Source: Arcticibacterium sp964021845 (GTDB lineage: Bacteria > Bacteroidota > Bacteroidia > Cytophagales > Spirosomataceae). From it: 64,000 bases of DNA. A program made the position numbers and the translations under genes. Every line of letters begins with the position of its first letter. The stretch's first letter is position 1. Below the pieces are notes generated by a model. It did not search any database and was not told where the DNA came from. It saw only the letters and a list, made by a program, of their open reading frames with translations. Of the stretch, positions 30,067 to 38,772 are shown in pieces. The stretch is taken from NCBI RefSeq assembly GCF_964021845.1, contig NZ_CAXHZC010000004.1, positions 124,001 through 188,000 of the forward strand, written 5' to 3'.

Positions 30067-32364
30067 TTAAAAATCGTGTCCTAAAGAGATGTAAAGTTTA
30101 CCCTTACTAAACTCTTTATTTTCTAATCCGAAGGCATAGTCGGCCTTTACGAAAAAGCCTAATAGCGTGGTTCTTATCCCTCCGCCGTATCCAGAAAGGA
30201 ACGGGTTCTTAAAGTTAGTCACAACGGCGTAAAAAGGGCTGTTATCACTAGGGAGTTTTGAGCCCCCGACAATCTGTGTATTTAAACTGTTTTGACGACT
30301 CCAAGGTCCCTTGTCACCGTTCCAAGCAGTTCCTATATCATTGAAAAGAACCAGTTGTAGGTTTCTTATCATGCTGGAGGTTACTGTGTTTTTGGAGAAG
30401 TATCCGGCTAAAGACAACCTAAGTTCTAGGTTAATTAATATGTGTTTTGAACCGTATAATTTTGCAAAATCAAATCCTCTAAGATTTCCTGCATAGTTAT
30501 AAAAAACAATGTCTTTTAAGTCTCCTGAAGTTCCGCTTGTTTGGCTATTATTGTTAAAAATATCTCTGTTTATGGTGTTTTCCATGCCACCAAGGAACGT
30601 ATATTTTGGGCTCATTCCGTATGAATTCCCAAAGTTAAACCTTCCCGCAAACTGAATTCCTGATGTGATGTTTTGATAATGGCGGAGGTCTATGTTAAGA
30701 CCGTTAAAGTTTTCGTCTGGATTAGAGAATGCAAGGTTTTTTTGATAGGAAACTTTGGCACGGGTTCCAGAGAGAAAACCATCGCCTAATGATTTTTTGG
30801 TGTTATCATAGACTACTTCTGCCTTTAAACCGGCATATGAGTTTTTCTTAATTTCGTTTGCTACTTCGTAGTAGTCAATGTCATTATTAAAAAATACGGA
30901 TGGTAGTAGATTGACTTTTAAGTTTTGACTTAATGGGTAACTAATTGTTCCCATAAGTTTGTGAAGAAGTATTCTCCTACTAAGGGTCTCTGTTCTTAAA
31001 GCTAAATTAAGAGGGTTGAGTATATAAAATTGTTTTTCTGCCCGTGAATCTAGGAATACAGAACGTCTTTCAAATGTTAAACCCCAGTCTACTCTTTTTT
31101 CATAATTAAAGTAGCTTGCTTTTATGTCATGATTTTTTACGGTAGGGGTAATGAAAAGGTTAAAGTCAATTACATGGTTTTCTAATAAGTCATTTAATGT
31201 TAAGCCCGCGTTTAAACCAATACGGCGAACGGGGTCATTGTAGATATCTGTTTTAAGCTCTTGAGCTAAAAGTAAGTTTTGATAAGCCTTAGGGGCGGAG
31301 ATCTTTAATTCTTCTGTAGCTCTTGAAAGTCTACTTCTATTAAAAGTGCTTGTTTGCTCTGGAAGCACGTCACTCAATAAATCTTTAGATTTAAGAATGT
31401 TATCTTCTTCAAATTCGTAATATTCGGTATCGACCTCGTTGTCTTTTAGATTTTTTAATTTGGGAACTTGATTAGCTAATTTACTAAAGTTCGGTTTTTG
31501 ATCTTCAGGCGAAGATACGGCAATGTTCTTTGTCTCAGGAGTAGCTCCATTCGTTAGGTAATAGGCTTTCCATTGTTCTAAAAATCTATTAAAAGAAATC
31601 CCTAAGGTGCTAGTTATGCTACTTTGCTCCGCTCTAATTATTCTGGTAAGATTAAGTATGTTAGAGATATTGTCTCTGCCATATCTTTCTGCTATATAAT
31701 GCCAAATGGATTGTCCAATAATCTCGGCATCTTCTGAGTTAAGATGATTTAATTTCTTACCATCGTTTTTTAAAATGGTCTCTTTCACTTTGGCTATGTC
31801 TTCGGTGGTCATGCCGTCTTTAGCAATATAGGCTCCTATTCCAGCCATGTACCATTCTGGAACAGTTAGAAGCAATGAACTTTGTAATACTTCTTTCAAG
31901 GAACCTCCAAAGAGCATGTCATAAACAAAAAGGCCTGAGATTTCTTCTACCAGTTGAGTTTTGAAAATGCTATCATTTCCTGTGTAAGGAATTTCAATTC
32001 GAGATCTTGAAAGATTTAGAATACCGCCATCGTATTCTATGGGCGTGGTTAATCCTATATTACTCTGCTCCATTTGGCGAGGAGTGTTGTAGAGGAAAAT
32101 TTTCATGGTGGTAAAAGGCGTGTAACCAAGAATGTCAGTTATCTTTTGGTACTCCTTTTCCGCTATTTTGGCGGCTTTCATCGCAATGTCTTGCCCGCCG
32201 CGATAATAATTAAATTCAAAGTTGTTACTATTGATAGTTTTCCAATCCAACTTACGGAGTTGGATTCTATTTCTGCCAAAGGTTTCTTGAGTGACGGAAT
32301 AGTACCCTTGTGAAACGGCCGTCAAACTCCCTAAAAGTAGAAGTAGTGTAAAAACTTTTTTCAT
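30067..32364 (-). CDS. Peptidase-MA-like/BamA-like outer membrane protein with lost protease motif
   Basis: The protein has 765 residues and a signal peptide ending AVSQ. Residues 38-190 match the start of a Bacteroidota family of putative surface metallopeptidases (LDWKTINSNNFEFNYYRGG, KIFLYNTPRQMEQSN, YDGGILNLSRSRIEIPYTG). In that family a zinc HExxH follows, with a third ligand in a W-x-x-E-G-x-A-E-Y segment. Here those places read LVEEISGLFVYD (residues 138-149) and PEWYMAGIGAY (169-179), so all zinc ligands are missing. From about residue 390 it is a predicted 16-strand-type barrel of the BamA/surface-antigen kind (YEKRVDWGLTFERRS to YISLGHDF). It is the third gene after cmk and the FAD oxidoreductase, 22 bases after the latter. 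Function unknown; probably structural or scaffolding rather than proteolytic. Confidence 0.75.
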   Translation of the reverse strand: MKKVFTLLLLLGSLTAVSQGYYSVTQETFGRNRIQLRKLDWKTINSNNFEFNYYRGGQDIAMKAAKIAEKEYQKITDILGYTPFTTMKIFLYNTPRQMEQSNIGLTTPIEYDGGILNLSRSRIEIPYTGNDSIFKTQLVEEISGLFVYDMLFGGSLKEVLQSSLLLTVPEWYMAGIGAYIAKDGMTTEDIAKVKETILKNDGKKLNHLNSEDAEIIGQSIWHYIAERYGRDNISNILNLTRIIRAEQSSITSTLGISFNRFLEQWKAYYLTNGATPETKNIAVSSPEDQKPNFSKLANQVPKLKNLKDNEVDTEYYEFEEDNILKSKDLLSDVLPEQTSTFNRSRLSRATEELKISAPKAYQNLLLAQELKTDIYNDPVRRIGLNAGLTLNDLLENHVIDFNLFITPTVKNHDIKASYFNYEKRVDWGLTFERRSVFLDSRAEKQFYILNPLNLALRTETLSRRILLHKLMGTISYPLSQNLKVNLLPSVFFNNDIDYYEVANEIKKNSYAGLKAEVVYDNTKKSLGDGFLSGTRAKVSYQKNLAFSNPDENFNGLNIDLRHYQNITSGIQFAGRFNFGNSYGMSPKYTFLGGMENTINRDIFNNNSQTSGTSGDLKDIVFYNYAGNLRGFDFAKLYGSKHILINLELRLSLAGYFSKNTVTSSMIRNLQLVLFNDIGTAWNGDKGPWSRQNSLNTQIVGGSKLPSDNSPFYAVVTNFKNPFLSGYGGGIRTTLLGFFVKADYAFGLENKEFSKGKLYISLGHDF

Positions 32365-32386
32365 AGTAAAGGCTTAAAAATAATGC

Positions 32387-33460
32387 TTACGAATATAACG
32401 GATAAAAGCGGTCAATAGTTGATTCAGGGTTAATTTCTTTTCCGTTTATTAAGTATTCGGCGAGTTGTTTTGAAAAGTAAGGAGCTAGCGAAACACCCTT
32501 AGTGCCAAGACCATTGAAGATGATAATATTTGAATGCTTGGGGTGTTTTCCAAGTATCGGCCTTCTATCTTCTACGGCAGGTCTTACCCCCGCTGATTGT
32601 GCTATAATTGTTGGTTCTGGAATTAGAAAGTTTTTAGATTTTTCTAAGATTTCATCTTTGGCTTTTTCGGTGATTTCAAAATTGAGATTATCCCAGTCAT
32701 AGGTAGAGCCCATTTTATACTTATTGTCTCCTAAAGGCATGAGCCATGCACCTTGATTTATGATTTCAGTGATGTTAACTTCATGTGTTAAAGTGACGTC
32801 TAAGGTTTCACCTTTTACTGGGTTAAAAGGAAGCCAGTTGAAAAGTGGGTTGTCTTTTACATGGTAACCCTCACAGAAAATGATATTCTTATACTTAACT
32901 GATTTGTATTCAATGTATTCCTTTTTGATACTTAGTTCTGTGTGATCAAAATTTTCGAAATGAATAATCTGTTTTTTATTGAAATATTCGGCAGATTTTT
33001 CTAGAAATAATGGTACATCAAGCCTTCCACTTTTTGATGTTAGAATACCACCTAAAGGAGCTTTAATAGTTCTGGTTTTGCTTTCACTTACAGGTATATC
33101 TTGAAGAATGCTTTCTAGGTCTTTTGAGACAATGGCCTTAATGAATTGATTCTTTTGATTTTCGTTTTTATAGGGCCTAAATAATGGTATTTTATGAAGT
33201 ATTTTGGTGTTTAGTGAAATCTCTAAATCTTGGTAAAATGTATGGAGGTAATCATAGGTTTCTTCTAATAGCCATGTTCTGGCAAGTCGCTTTCCTGTAA
33301 CAGGATTAAACATGCCGCCAGCCACTTTAGAGCTACTGGGTAAATCCTGGTTTTGAATAATTTTAACAGATTTTCCTTTTTGGAGAAATTGATGAGCTAA
33401 GCAAGTACCCGCTAGGCCCTGGCCAATAATTAGGTAATCAGCCTCCACTTTACTTAGCAT
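32387..33460 (-). CDS. FAD-dependent amino-acid oxidase-like oxidoreductase (DAO family)
   Basis: The protein has 357 residues and no signal peptide, so it is cytoplasmic. The N-terminal dinucleotide-binding motif is YLIIGQGLAGTCLAHQFL. Next comes GGMFNPVTGKRLARTW, the kind of FAD-contact segment seen in ThiO, MnmC-C and related DAO enzymes. Later PVKGETLDVTL and the C-terminal GLGTKGVSLAPYFSKQLAEYL, which closes the FAD site, are typical. The substrate is unknown; an amine or amino acid is likely for the family. It overlaps the end of cmk by 11 bases, so translation is probably coupled, although no functional link to CMP phosphorylation is obvious. Confidence 0.82.
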   Translation of the reverse strand: MLSKVEADYLIIGQGLAGTCLAHQFLQKGKSVKIIQNQDLPSSSKVAGGMFNPVTGKRLARTWLLEETYDYLHTFYQDLEISLNTKILHKIPLFRPYKNENQKNQFIKAIVSKDLESILQDIPVSESKTRTIKAPLGGILTSKSGRLDVPLFLEKSAEYFNKKQIIHFENFDHTELSIKKEYIEYKSVKYKNIIFCEGYHVKDNPLFNWLPFNPVKGETLDVTLTHEVNITEIINQGAWLMPLGDNKYKMGSTYDWDNLNFEITEKAKDEILEKSKNFLIPEPTIIAQSAGVRPAVEDRRPILGKHPKHSNIIIFNGLGTKGVSLAPYFSKQLAEYLINGKEINPESTIDRFYPLYS

Positions 33461-34136
33461 TTTTTGACATGGTAAGTTCCGCCATGATACAGACCATTTC
33501 TATCTGCTCATCCAAAGTCATGTGTGATGTATCTACCACTTGAGCGTCTTCTACCTGAATAAGTGGGCTTTCTTTTCTGGTGGTGTCTATCTTATCTCGT
33601 TTTTCTATATTGGCAATAATGTCTTCAAAACTTAGCATTTCACCTTTTGCCATGAGTTCTATTTGGCGTCTTTGAGCCCTAATAGTAGGGTCGGCAGTCA
33701 TGAAAACTTTAAGTTCCGCATCAGGGAAAACTACAGAGGCTATATCTCTTCCATCCATAACCACACCCCTTTTCTGACCCATTTTTCTTTGTTGGTTTAC
33801 CAGAGCTTCGCGTACCTCAGCTATGGCACTTACCTCACTTACTTTATTCGCCACGTAAAGCTTTCTTATTTCATTTTCCACATTTAGGCCATTCAGGTGT
33901 ACTTGATTTTCACCAAACTTATTTCTCCTAAACTCTATATTGATTTCACTCAGAGCTTGCTTGATGTCACTTTGGTCAGAAAGAGAGACATGTTTTTCGT
34001 GAAAGTATAAGGTCACTGCCCTGTACATGGCTCCTGTGTCAATATAGGCATAGCCCAAACTGGCTGCCACGCCTTTGGCAGTTGTTGATTTTCCGCAGCT
34101 AGAATAGCCGTCAATAGCTATGATGATTTTGTCCAT
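33450..34136 (-). CDS. cmk: Cytidylate kinase
   Basis: It phosphorylates CMP and dCMP with ATP in pyrimidine nucleotide salvage and supply. At 228 residues it is standard. The P-loop is IDGYSSCGKSTTAK at the N-terminus, followed by YIDTGAMYRAVTLY (CMP-binding start), VVMDGRDIASVVFPDAELKVF and the lid region with RAQRRQIELMAKG, ending in the DTSHMTLDEQIEMV segment. It heads an operon with the FAD oxidoreductase and the barrel protein. A -7 type box reading TATTTTTG lies at 34152-34159 on this strand. Confidence 0.95.
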   Translation of the reverse strand: MDKIIIAIDGYSSCGKSTTAKGVAASLGYAYIDTGAMYRAVTLYFHEKHVSLSDQSDIKQALSEINIEFRRNKFGENQVHLNGLNVENEIRKLYVANKVSEVSAIAEVREALVNQQRKMGQKRGVVMDGRDIASVVFPDAELKVFMTADPTIRAQRRQIELMAKGEMLSFEDIIANIEKRDKIDTTRKESPLIQVEDAQVVDTSHMTLDEQIEMVCIMAELTMSKNAK

Positions 34137-34151
34137 TCCGATTTATTTTTT

Positions 34152-34159
34152 CAAAAATA
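34152..34159 (-). promoter_or_regulatory. Candidate -7 box for cmk operon
   Basis: Reads TATTTTTG on the minus strand, a TAnnTTTG match 16 bases from the cmk start. That would leave a very short leader. No firm -33 element. Confidence 0.33.
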
Positions 34160-34190
34160 AGTGGATACTACTTAACAGCCTAATAAAAGA

Positions 34191-34217
34191 AAAACCACCT
34201 CCGTTTGGAGGTGGTTT
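34191..34217 (-). terminator. Intrinsic terminator after the YceI gene
   Basis: A perfect 11-bp stem AAACCACCTCC / GGAGGTGGTTT with a GTTT loop lies 22 bases past the YceI stop. Read on the minus strand it is followed by a T-rich run. Confidence 0.9.
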
Positions 34218-34238
34218 AATATAAATGCTAGATAGTGC

Positions 34239-34859
34239 TTATTTAGCAGCTACTAGATTAATGCTTAATTGGATATCGTTAGAAATAACCATTTCTTTAA
34301 CAGGAACGTCAAAAGAAACATCATACTTCTTACGGTCAAAAGTTAGGTTACCTTTAATGTTAGTAACATCTCCAACAGTCACTATTTCTACATCTTCTAC
34401 TGTTTCTTCGTTAGTAACACCTCTTACAGTAAGGTTACCAGTTACGGTAGTTCCAGCAACACCAGTGATTTCAAAACTTGCACTTGGGAATTCTTCAACA
34501 TTGAAAAAATCAGGAGAAGATAAGTGTCCTACTAATTTTTCTTTTGTGCTGTTTTCATCATAAACAGTATCCGTAGGTACAATTGTAGTTAAATCTACTA
34601 CAAAGTTACCACCTGAAACTGCTCCGTCAGTGATATCAACAGAACCTTCTGTAATAGTTACATTACCAGTATGTTCTTTAACCCCAAGCATTACGCCTGT
34701 CCACTCCACTGTACTTGCAGCTAAGTCTAAGTTTAAAGTTCCGTCTTCAAGCATTGCAGATTCAGCTTCTTCGGTTTCTGTAGATTCAGAGGCAGAAGAA
34801 CAAGATTGGAAAGATAGAGCGGCAACAAATGCAAGCCCTAAAAGAGTAATTTTTTTCAT
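34239..34859 (-). CDS. YceI-family lipoprotein
   Basis: This small lipid-binding beta-barrel of the YceI group has 206 residues. A lipoprotein signal ends in LSFQSC (Cys20), so it is membrane-anchored in the periplasm or outer membrane. After an acidic linker, the domain starts NLDLAASTVEWTGVMLG, with HTGNVTITEGSVDI, STKEKLVGHLSSPDFFNVEEFP and the closing strand FDRKKYDVSFDVPVKEMVISNDI. YceI proteins bind isoprenoid or other hydrophobic chains; the physiological ligand is usually unknown. It is expressed alone between two hairpins. A perfect palindrome at 34881-34900 sits just upstream and may be an operator. Confidence 0.92.
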   Translation of the reverse strand: MKKITLLGLAFVAALSFQSCSSASESTETEEAESAMLEDGTLNLDLAASTVEWTGVMLGVKEHTGNVTITEGSVDITDGAVSGGNFVVDLTTIVPTDTVYDENSTKEKLVGHLSSPDFFNVEEFPSASFEITGVAGTTVTGNLTVRGVTNEETVEDVEIVTVGDVTNIKGNLTFDRKKYDVSFDVPVKEMVISNDIQLSINLVAAK

Positions 34860-34880
34860 TTTCGTTTGATTTAATTTTTT

Positions 34881-34900
34881 TTGTATGTTCTTACATACAA
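34881..34900. promoter_or_regulatory. Perfect palindrome upstream of the YceI gene, candidate operator
   Basis: TTGTATGT and ACATACAA flank a 4-base spacer, 22 bases before the YceI ATG. On the minus strand it is followed by A's rather than T's, so it does not fit a terminator for miaA. A regulator binding site is the better reading. Confidence 0.45.
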
Positions 34901-34944
34901 TTGGGTAAACAACTTAAAACTAAAAAAGTTTATTGTTCTATCAT

Positions 34945-35853
34945 TTATTTTATTTCGTTAAGTATAAAGCTCAATATTTCTTGGTGATTAACAGGTGAAA
35001 ACCATTTGAAAGTATCTTGATTTCTAAACCAGGTGAGCTGCCTTTTGGCGTAACGCCTTGAGTTTCTTTTAATTAGTTCTTTCATGGTTTCCTCGGTAAT
35101 GTCGCCATCGAGGAATTCAAATACTTCTTTATAGCCAACTGTCTGAAGTGCATTTTGATCCCTGAATTCTATTACTTTTTTAACCTCTTCCAAAAGTCCT
35201 GCGGCTAACATCAAATCTACACGATGGTTTATTCTTTGATAAAGCTCCTCGCGTGGACGTTCTAAGGCTATTTTGATAATTTTAAATGGTCTTTCGTTAG
35301 TCTTTTGGTTTTGCCAAGAAGAAAAGGGTTTGCCTGTAAACTTTGAAACTTCTAAGGCCCTAATGATTCTTTGAGCATTTGAAAGGTCTGCTTTTTGACA
35401 ATAGTCGGGGTCCAATTCTTTCAGTTCTCTAACTAAACTTTCTAAACCATCCGTTTCTAAACTATTTTTTAGTTCCTCTCTTAGGCTGGCAGGTGTATTT
35501 GGGATGTTATCAAAACCATGGGTAATGGCCTTGGCAAATAAGCCAGAACCGCCTGTCATAATAGCTACCTCTTTTTCTTGAAAATAAGCATTGAGTTTTT
35601 CTAATGCCTCTTTTTCAAAGTCGGCAACGGTATAGTTTTGGTCTATGTGGAGGTTGTTGATAAAGTGATGCGGAACTTGGGCTAGCTCCTCCGCTGTTGG
35701 TTTAGCGGTGCCAATACTTATCTCTTTATAGAACTGTCTGGAGTCGCAAGAGAATATTTCGGCATCTAGTTTTTTGGCTAAGTCTAGGCATAAATTTGTC
35801 TTTCCTACGGCTGTAGGACCAACTATCAAAACTAAATATTTCTGTTTTTTCAA
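34945..35853 (-). CDS. miaA: tRNA dimethylallyltransferase
   Basis: It transfers a dimethylallyl group to A37 of tRNAs reading codons that start with U. It has 302 residues. The P-loop is VGPTAVGKTNL, followed by FSCDSRQFYKEISIGTAKPT, VPHHFINNLH, MTGGSGLFAKAI and the tRNA-binding part ending RRYAKRQLTWFRNQDTFKWF. No in-frame ATG precedes the P-loop; the frame begins at a TTG (35853-35851) before KKQKYLVLIVG, which fits the family N-terminus and is taken as the start. It is divergent from the DUF4230 gene with 65 bases between. Confidence 0.94.
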   Translation of the reverse strand: MKKQKYLVLIVGPTAVGKTNLCLDLAKKLDAEIFSCDSRQFYKEISIGTAKPTAEELAQVPHHFINNLHIDQNYTVADFEKEALEKLNAYFQEKEVAIMTGGSGLFAKAITHGFDNIPNTPASLREELKNSLETDGLESLVRELKELDPDYCQKADLSNAQRIIRALEVSKFTGKPFSSWQNQKTNERPFKIIKIALERPREELYQRINHRVDLMLAAGLLEEVKKVIEFRDQNALQTVGYKEVFEFLDGDITEETMKELIKRNSRRYAKRQLTWFRNQDTFKWFSPVNHQEILSFILNEIK

Positions 35854-35918
35854 TGACCAAAGGTGTAAATTACCGTCACAAAAATAGCTAAATGCATTTT
35901 TAATTTTTATATTATAAC

Positions 35919-36554
35919 ATGGAGTCCTTACTATTTATATTAGCTCTGGCAATAGGAGCAATAGCCACTTGGCAGATTTTTGCTTGGCGTTACAGTGTTA
36001 ACAAAAGAAAGAAAAGAGAACTTATAGAAACGGAGTCAAATATCCTTTTGGAGCGAATTGAAAAGGTTTTTAAGGTGATATTGGCCGAAGGCTATTTCTC
36101 TGAAATATATGACCACAGCCACAAAAAAGACTTCTGGGGTCTTTTCGAAACGCATAAAAAGGCTTTAATAGTGGCTAAAGCCAAAGTGTCTATTGGTTTT
36201 GATTTTTCAAAAATGACCTGGCGACTAGAAGAAGGAAAAAAGAAAATAGTGATTGAAAATTTCCCCCAAGCCGAGGTATTGTCTATTGACCCGCAATACA
36301 AATTCTACGATATCAATCAAGGTATGATGAGTAGGTTTAAGCCGGAAGATTATACTAAGATTATTGGCGAAGCCAAAGACCTCATGAAAGAGAGGGCTTT
36401 AGAAAGCGACCTGCCTGCTTCTGCCAACAAGCAAATAAGCGTAATTATAAAACAACTGGCCAACTCTATGGACTGGGAGCTAGATATTACGGAAGCAAAA
36501 GAAACTAAAACCAAAGGTTTAAAAGAGACCATTAAGGGGTACTTGAAGGTTTGA
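35919..36554 (+). CDS. DUF4230 membrane-anchored protein
   Basis: The protein has 211 residues. One N-terminal membrane segment (residues 4-24, LLFILALAIGAIATWQIFAW) is followed by a basic stop-transfer patch. The soluble domain has the DUF4230 look: ERIEKVFKVILAEGYFSEIYDH, AKAKVSIGFDFSKMTW, IENFPQAEVLSIDPQYKFYD and a C-terminal helix pair. By topology rules the domain should lie outside the cytoplasm. The function of the family is unknown. It stands alone between miaA and the histidine kinase. Confidence 0.8.
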   Translation: MESLLFILALAIGAIATWQIFAWRYSVNKRKKRELIETESNILLERIEKVFKVILAEGYFSEIYDHSHKKDFWGLFETHKKALIVAKAKVSIGFDFSKMTWRLEEGKKKIVIENFPQAEVLSIDPQYKFYDINQGMMSRFKPEDYTKIIGEAKDLMKERALESDLPASANKQISVIIKQLANSMDWELDITEAKETKTKGLKETIKGYLKV

Positions 36555-36596
36555 TTCTTTGCTAAAAGGAGTTGGGCTTCCTCAGCAGGCTGATGG

Positions 36597-38552
36597 CTAA
36601 ATCAAATAATCTAAAACAACCACAGTGCCGGCTCCATTTTCTAAATCTTGTATGGTTAAGCTAATTTTTGAATTACCCTGTTCATTAAAAAGCTCTAGCC
36701 TTTTTTTAGTTATTTCAGAGCCCATAGATATTCTTGCGGAATTTTGATTCTGTTTAGCTTTGGCAGACTCTTTTCTACCTATTCCATTGTCTTTAATAAT
36801 TATTTGGAGGTGAGCGTCGTTTGGCTCATTAATAGTTAATCTTATGTGCTTGTTCTCCTTTTTACTTGGCCGCAAGCCGTGCCAAATAGCGTTTTCTACA
36901 ATAGGCTGTAAAAGCATAGGAGGGAAGTCTAAATCTAAGGCATCATTCGAAGCCTTATTAATGATTTTGAAATCAATAGCGGCGTCCAGTCGGTCGGCTT
37001 CGGAATCTACATATTGCTGAAGGGTGTCTAGCTCTTCTGCCAAAGTGATTATTTGCTTCTGAGTTTGCTGCAAAATGGTTCTTACCAGTTTAGAAAACCG
37101 AGATAAATAGGTGATAGCTTTTTCGTTTTCATTTTTTAACACAAGATTCCTGATGCTGTTGAGGCTATTAAAAACAAAATGTGGATTCATCTGACTCCGA
37201 AGAGCCAGCATCTCGGTTTCTATAATTTTCCTTTCTGCTTTTAGGGCATTTTCTGAGTCAAGTTTTTGCCGAACCGCCATAGCAAAAGAGAAGACTATAA
37301 CTTCAAATAATACAGCTAAGGGTAAAGAAAACATGTGATTAAGAATTCCTTCACCCCAGTTTTGACTAGCCGTCAAATCTTTTAACCAAGCACACAAGGC
37401 AAAGAAAAATAGCATAGCATTTCCTATCAAAATGTATTTAACCAGAGGGCCTTCTATTCTTCTGTACGTATAAACTAGAAACCAGAAATAAAATACTATT
37501 AGGGGTATTTTGTTGTATACAATTAAGTCGCTGTAGTAGTTGTTATTGGTAAGTAGTAGAAAAATAAATTGTAGAATACTGAACACCCAAATCACAAGAA
37601 CCGACTTATTAACAAATTTATACCATTTAGGTTTTTTGGAGCGAATTAATAATAGAGAAATAGCAAATTTGAAGTAAAAACCGACTCCTAGCCAAAAGAA
37701 AAGTTCTTGACCGTATTTCTTAATATATGGGAAGTTTTGAATGCCTTGTCCTATGAAAGTATATCCTCTGCTTTGGATAAGTGAATAAGCCAAGGCACAA
37801 AAAACATAAAGAAAGTAGTACCTGTTTATCAAAGATTTTGGACTCTTTAACATAAAGAAAAGAGCCACAAAAGTTATTAAAATAAGAGCACCTTGATAGA
37901 TATTCCGAAGCTGGACTTCTTTAATGTTATGTTCGTAATATCCTCTTAAAGTCTGGTTTAGTTTGTTTTCGGAGCCTACTGATAATTTCGCTATAACCGG
38001 TTTTTGAGGAAGAGGGTTATACTTTCCCAAATAACCATAAACAGGTTTGATTTGTATGTAAATCTGAAGGGTTTCTTGAGGTTTTATTTTAGTTGTGATG
38101 TAGTCAATTTTTTGCAGGTCGGTTTGTGCGGAGTTATATTTTAATTGACCACTTATAAACTCCTGTTTATTCCCGTTGGCTTCTATTTTAAATAAGTGAA
38201 CTTCGTCGTTTAGCCAATCCCTAAAGTAAAGAGTCTGCTCCTCTGGGCTGTTGTTTTTTATAGGGAGATATAGCCAAATAGCTGACTTGCCCGAACTTGC
38301 TGTTTTATAAGCATCCAGAATTTGCCATTTTGTATCAGATGAACGAATTTCCTCTAGGCTTGTGTCTTGGTTTTGCTCTGTAAAAAGTGCTGTTCCTCTT
38401 ATATTTTGTTTGCTAAAATCACTGCTTAATAGTAGGGTGTCTCCTATTTGTGCATCGGCAGTTGTAGGAAAGGCTATGAGTAGGCTAAATAGAATAAGTG
38501 TTCTCCTTAAATAGGAGGTTATAGTTTTCGCTATGCTTTTTTTGTGTTTCAA
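36597..38552 (-). CDS. LytS/YehU-type sensor histidine kinase with 7TMR-DISM sensor
   Basis: This membrane sensor kinase has 651 residues. A signal peptide (about 1-34) leads to an extracytoplasmic DISMED2-like domain (about 45-185, SGKSAIWLYLPIKNNSPEEQ and LYFRDWLNDEVHLF). Seven membrane helices follow (about 215-415), then a cytoplasmic helix into the His-kinase domain of the PF06580 type: EMLALRSQMNPHFVFNSLNS, with the phospho-accepting His458. The ATPase part shows PPMLLQPIVENAIWHGLRP and IKDNGIGR. The frame starts with TTG; an in-frame stop lies just upstream and no early ATG exists. The likely partner is the LytTR regulator at 39441-40190, separated by one lipoprotein gene on the other strand. 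Confidence 0.9.
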   Translation of the reverse strand: MKHKKSIAKTITSYLRRTLILFSLLIAFPTTADAQIGDTLLLSSDFSKQNIRGTALFTEQNQDTSLEEIRSSDTKWQILDAYKTASSGKSAIWLYLPIKNNSPEEQTLYFRDWLNDEVHLFKIEANGNKQEFISGQLKYNSAQTDLQKIDYITTKIKPQETLQIYIQIKPVYGYLGKYNPLPQKPVIAKLSVGSENKLNQTLRGYYEHNIKEVQLRNIYQGALILITFVALFFMLKSPKSLINRYYFLYVFCALAYSLIQSRGYTFIGQGIQNFPYIKKYGQELFFWLGVGFYFKFAISLLLIRSKKPKWYKFVNKSVLVIWVFSILQFIFLLLTNNNYYSDLIVYNKIPLIVFYFWFLVYTYRRIEGPLVKYILIGNAMLFFFALCAWLKDLTASQNWGEGILNHMFSLPLAVLFEVIVFSFAMAVRQKLDSENALKAERKIIETEMLALRSQMNPHFVFNSLNSIRNLVLKNENEKAITYLSRFSKLVRTILQQTQKQIITLAEELDTLQQYVDSEADRLDAAIDFKIINKASNDALDLDFPPMLLQPIVENAIWHGLRPSKKENKHIRLTINEPNDAHLQIIIKDNGIGRKESAKAKQNQNSARISMGSEITKKRLELFNEQGNSKISLTIQDLENGAGTVVVLDYLI

Positions 38553-38732
38553 GTTCTAAATATATATAATTTTTATGCGTGGAATTTTTGAAAATCCTCT
38601 TTAAGCTGTCTGAGGGCCTATTTAGTAGGAGTTTGAAGCTATGGGAAGAACCATTCACAAAGAAAAAATGACCATCGATTTAGTCTTGGATACCAGTGGT
38701 TTATTAAAGAAATGTTTCCATGTTTCTTAGCT

Positions 38733-38740
38733 TAAATTTG
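38733..38740 (+). promoter_or_regulatory. Candidate -7 box for the small lipoprotein
   Basis: TAAATTTG matches TAnnTTTG, 33 bases before the ATG at 38773. Confidence 0.35.
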
Positions 38741-38772
38741 ATTGAATTTTTAAACTGTTAATCAAATAAGTC

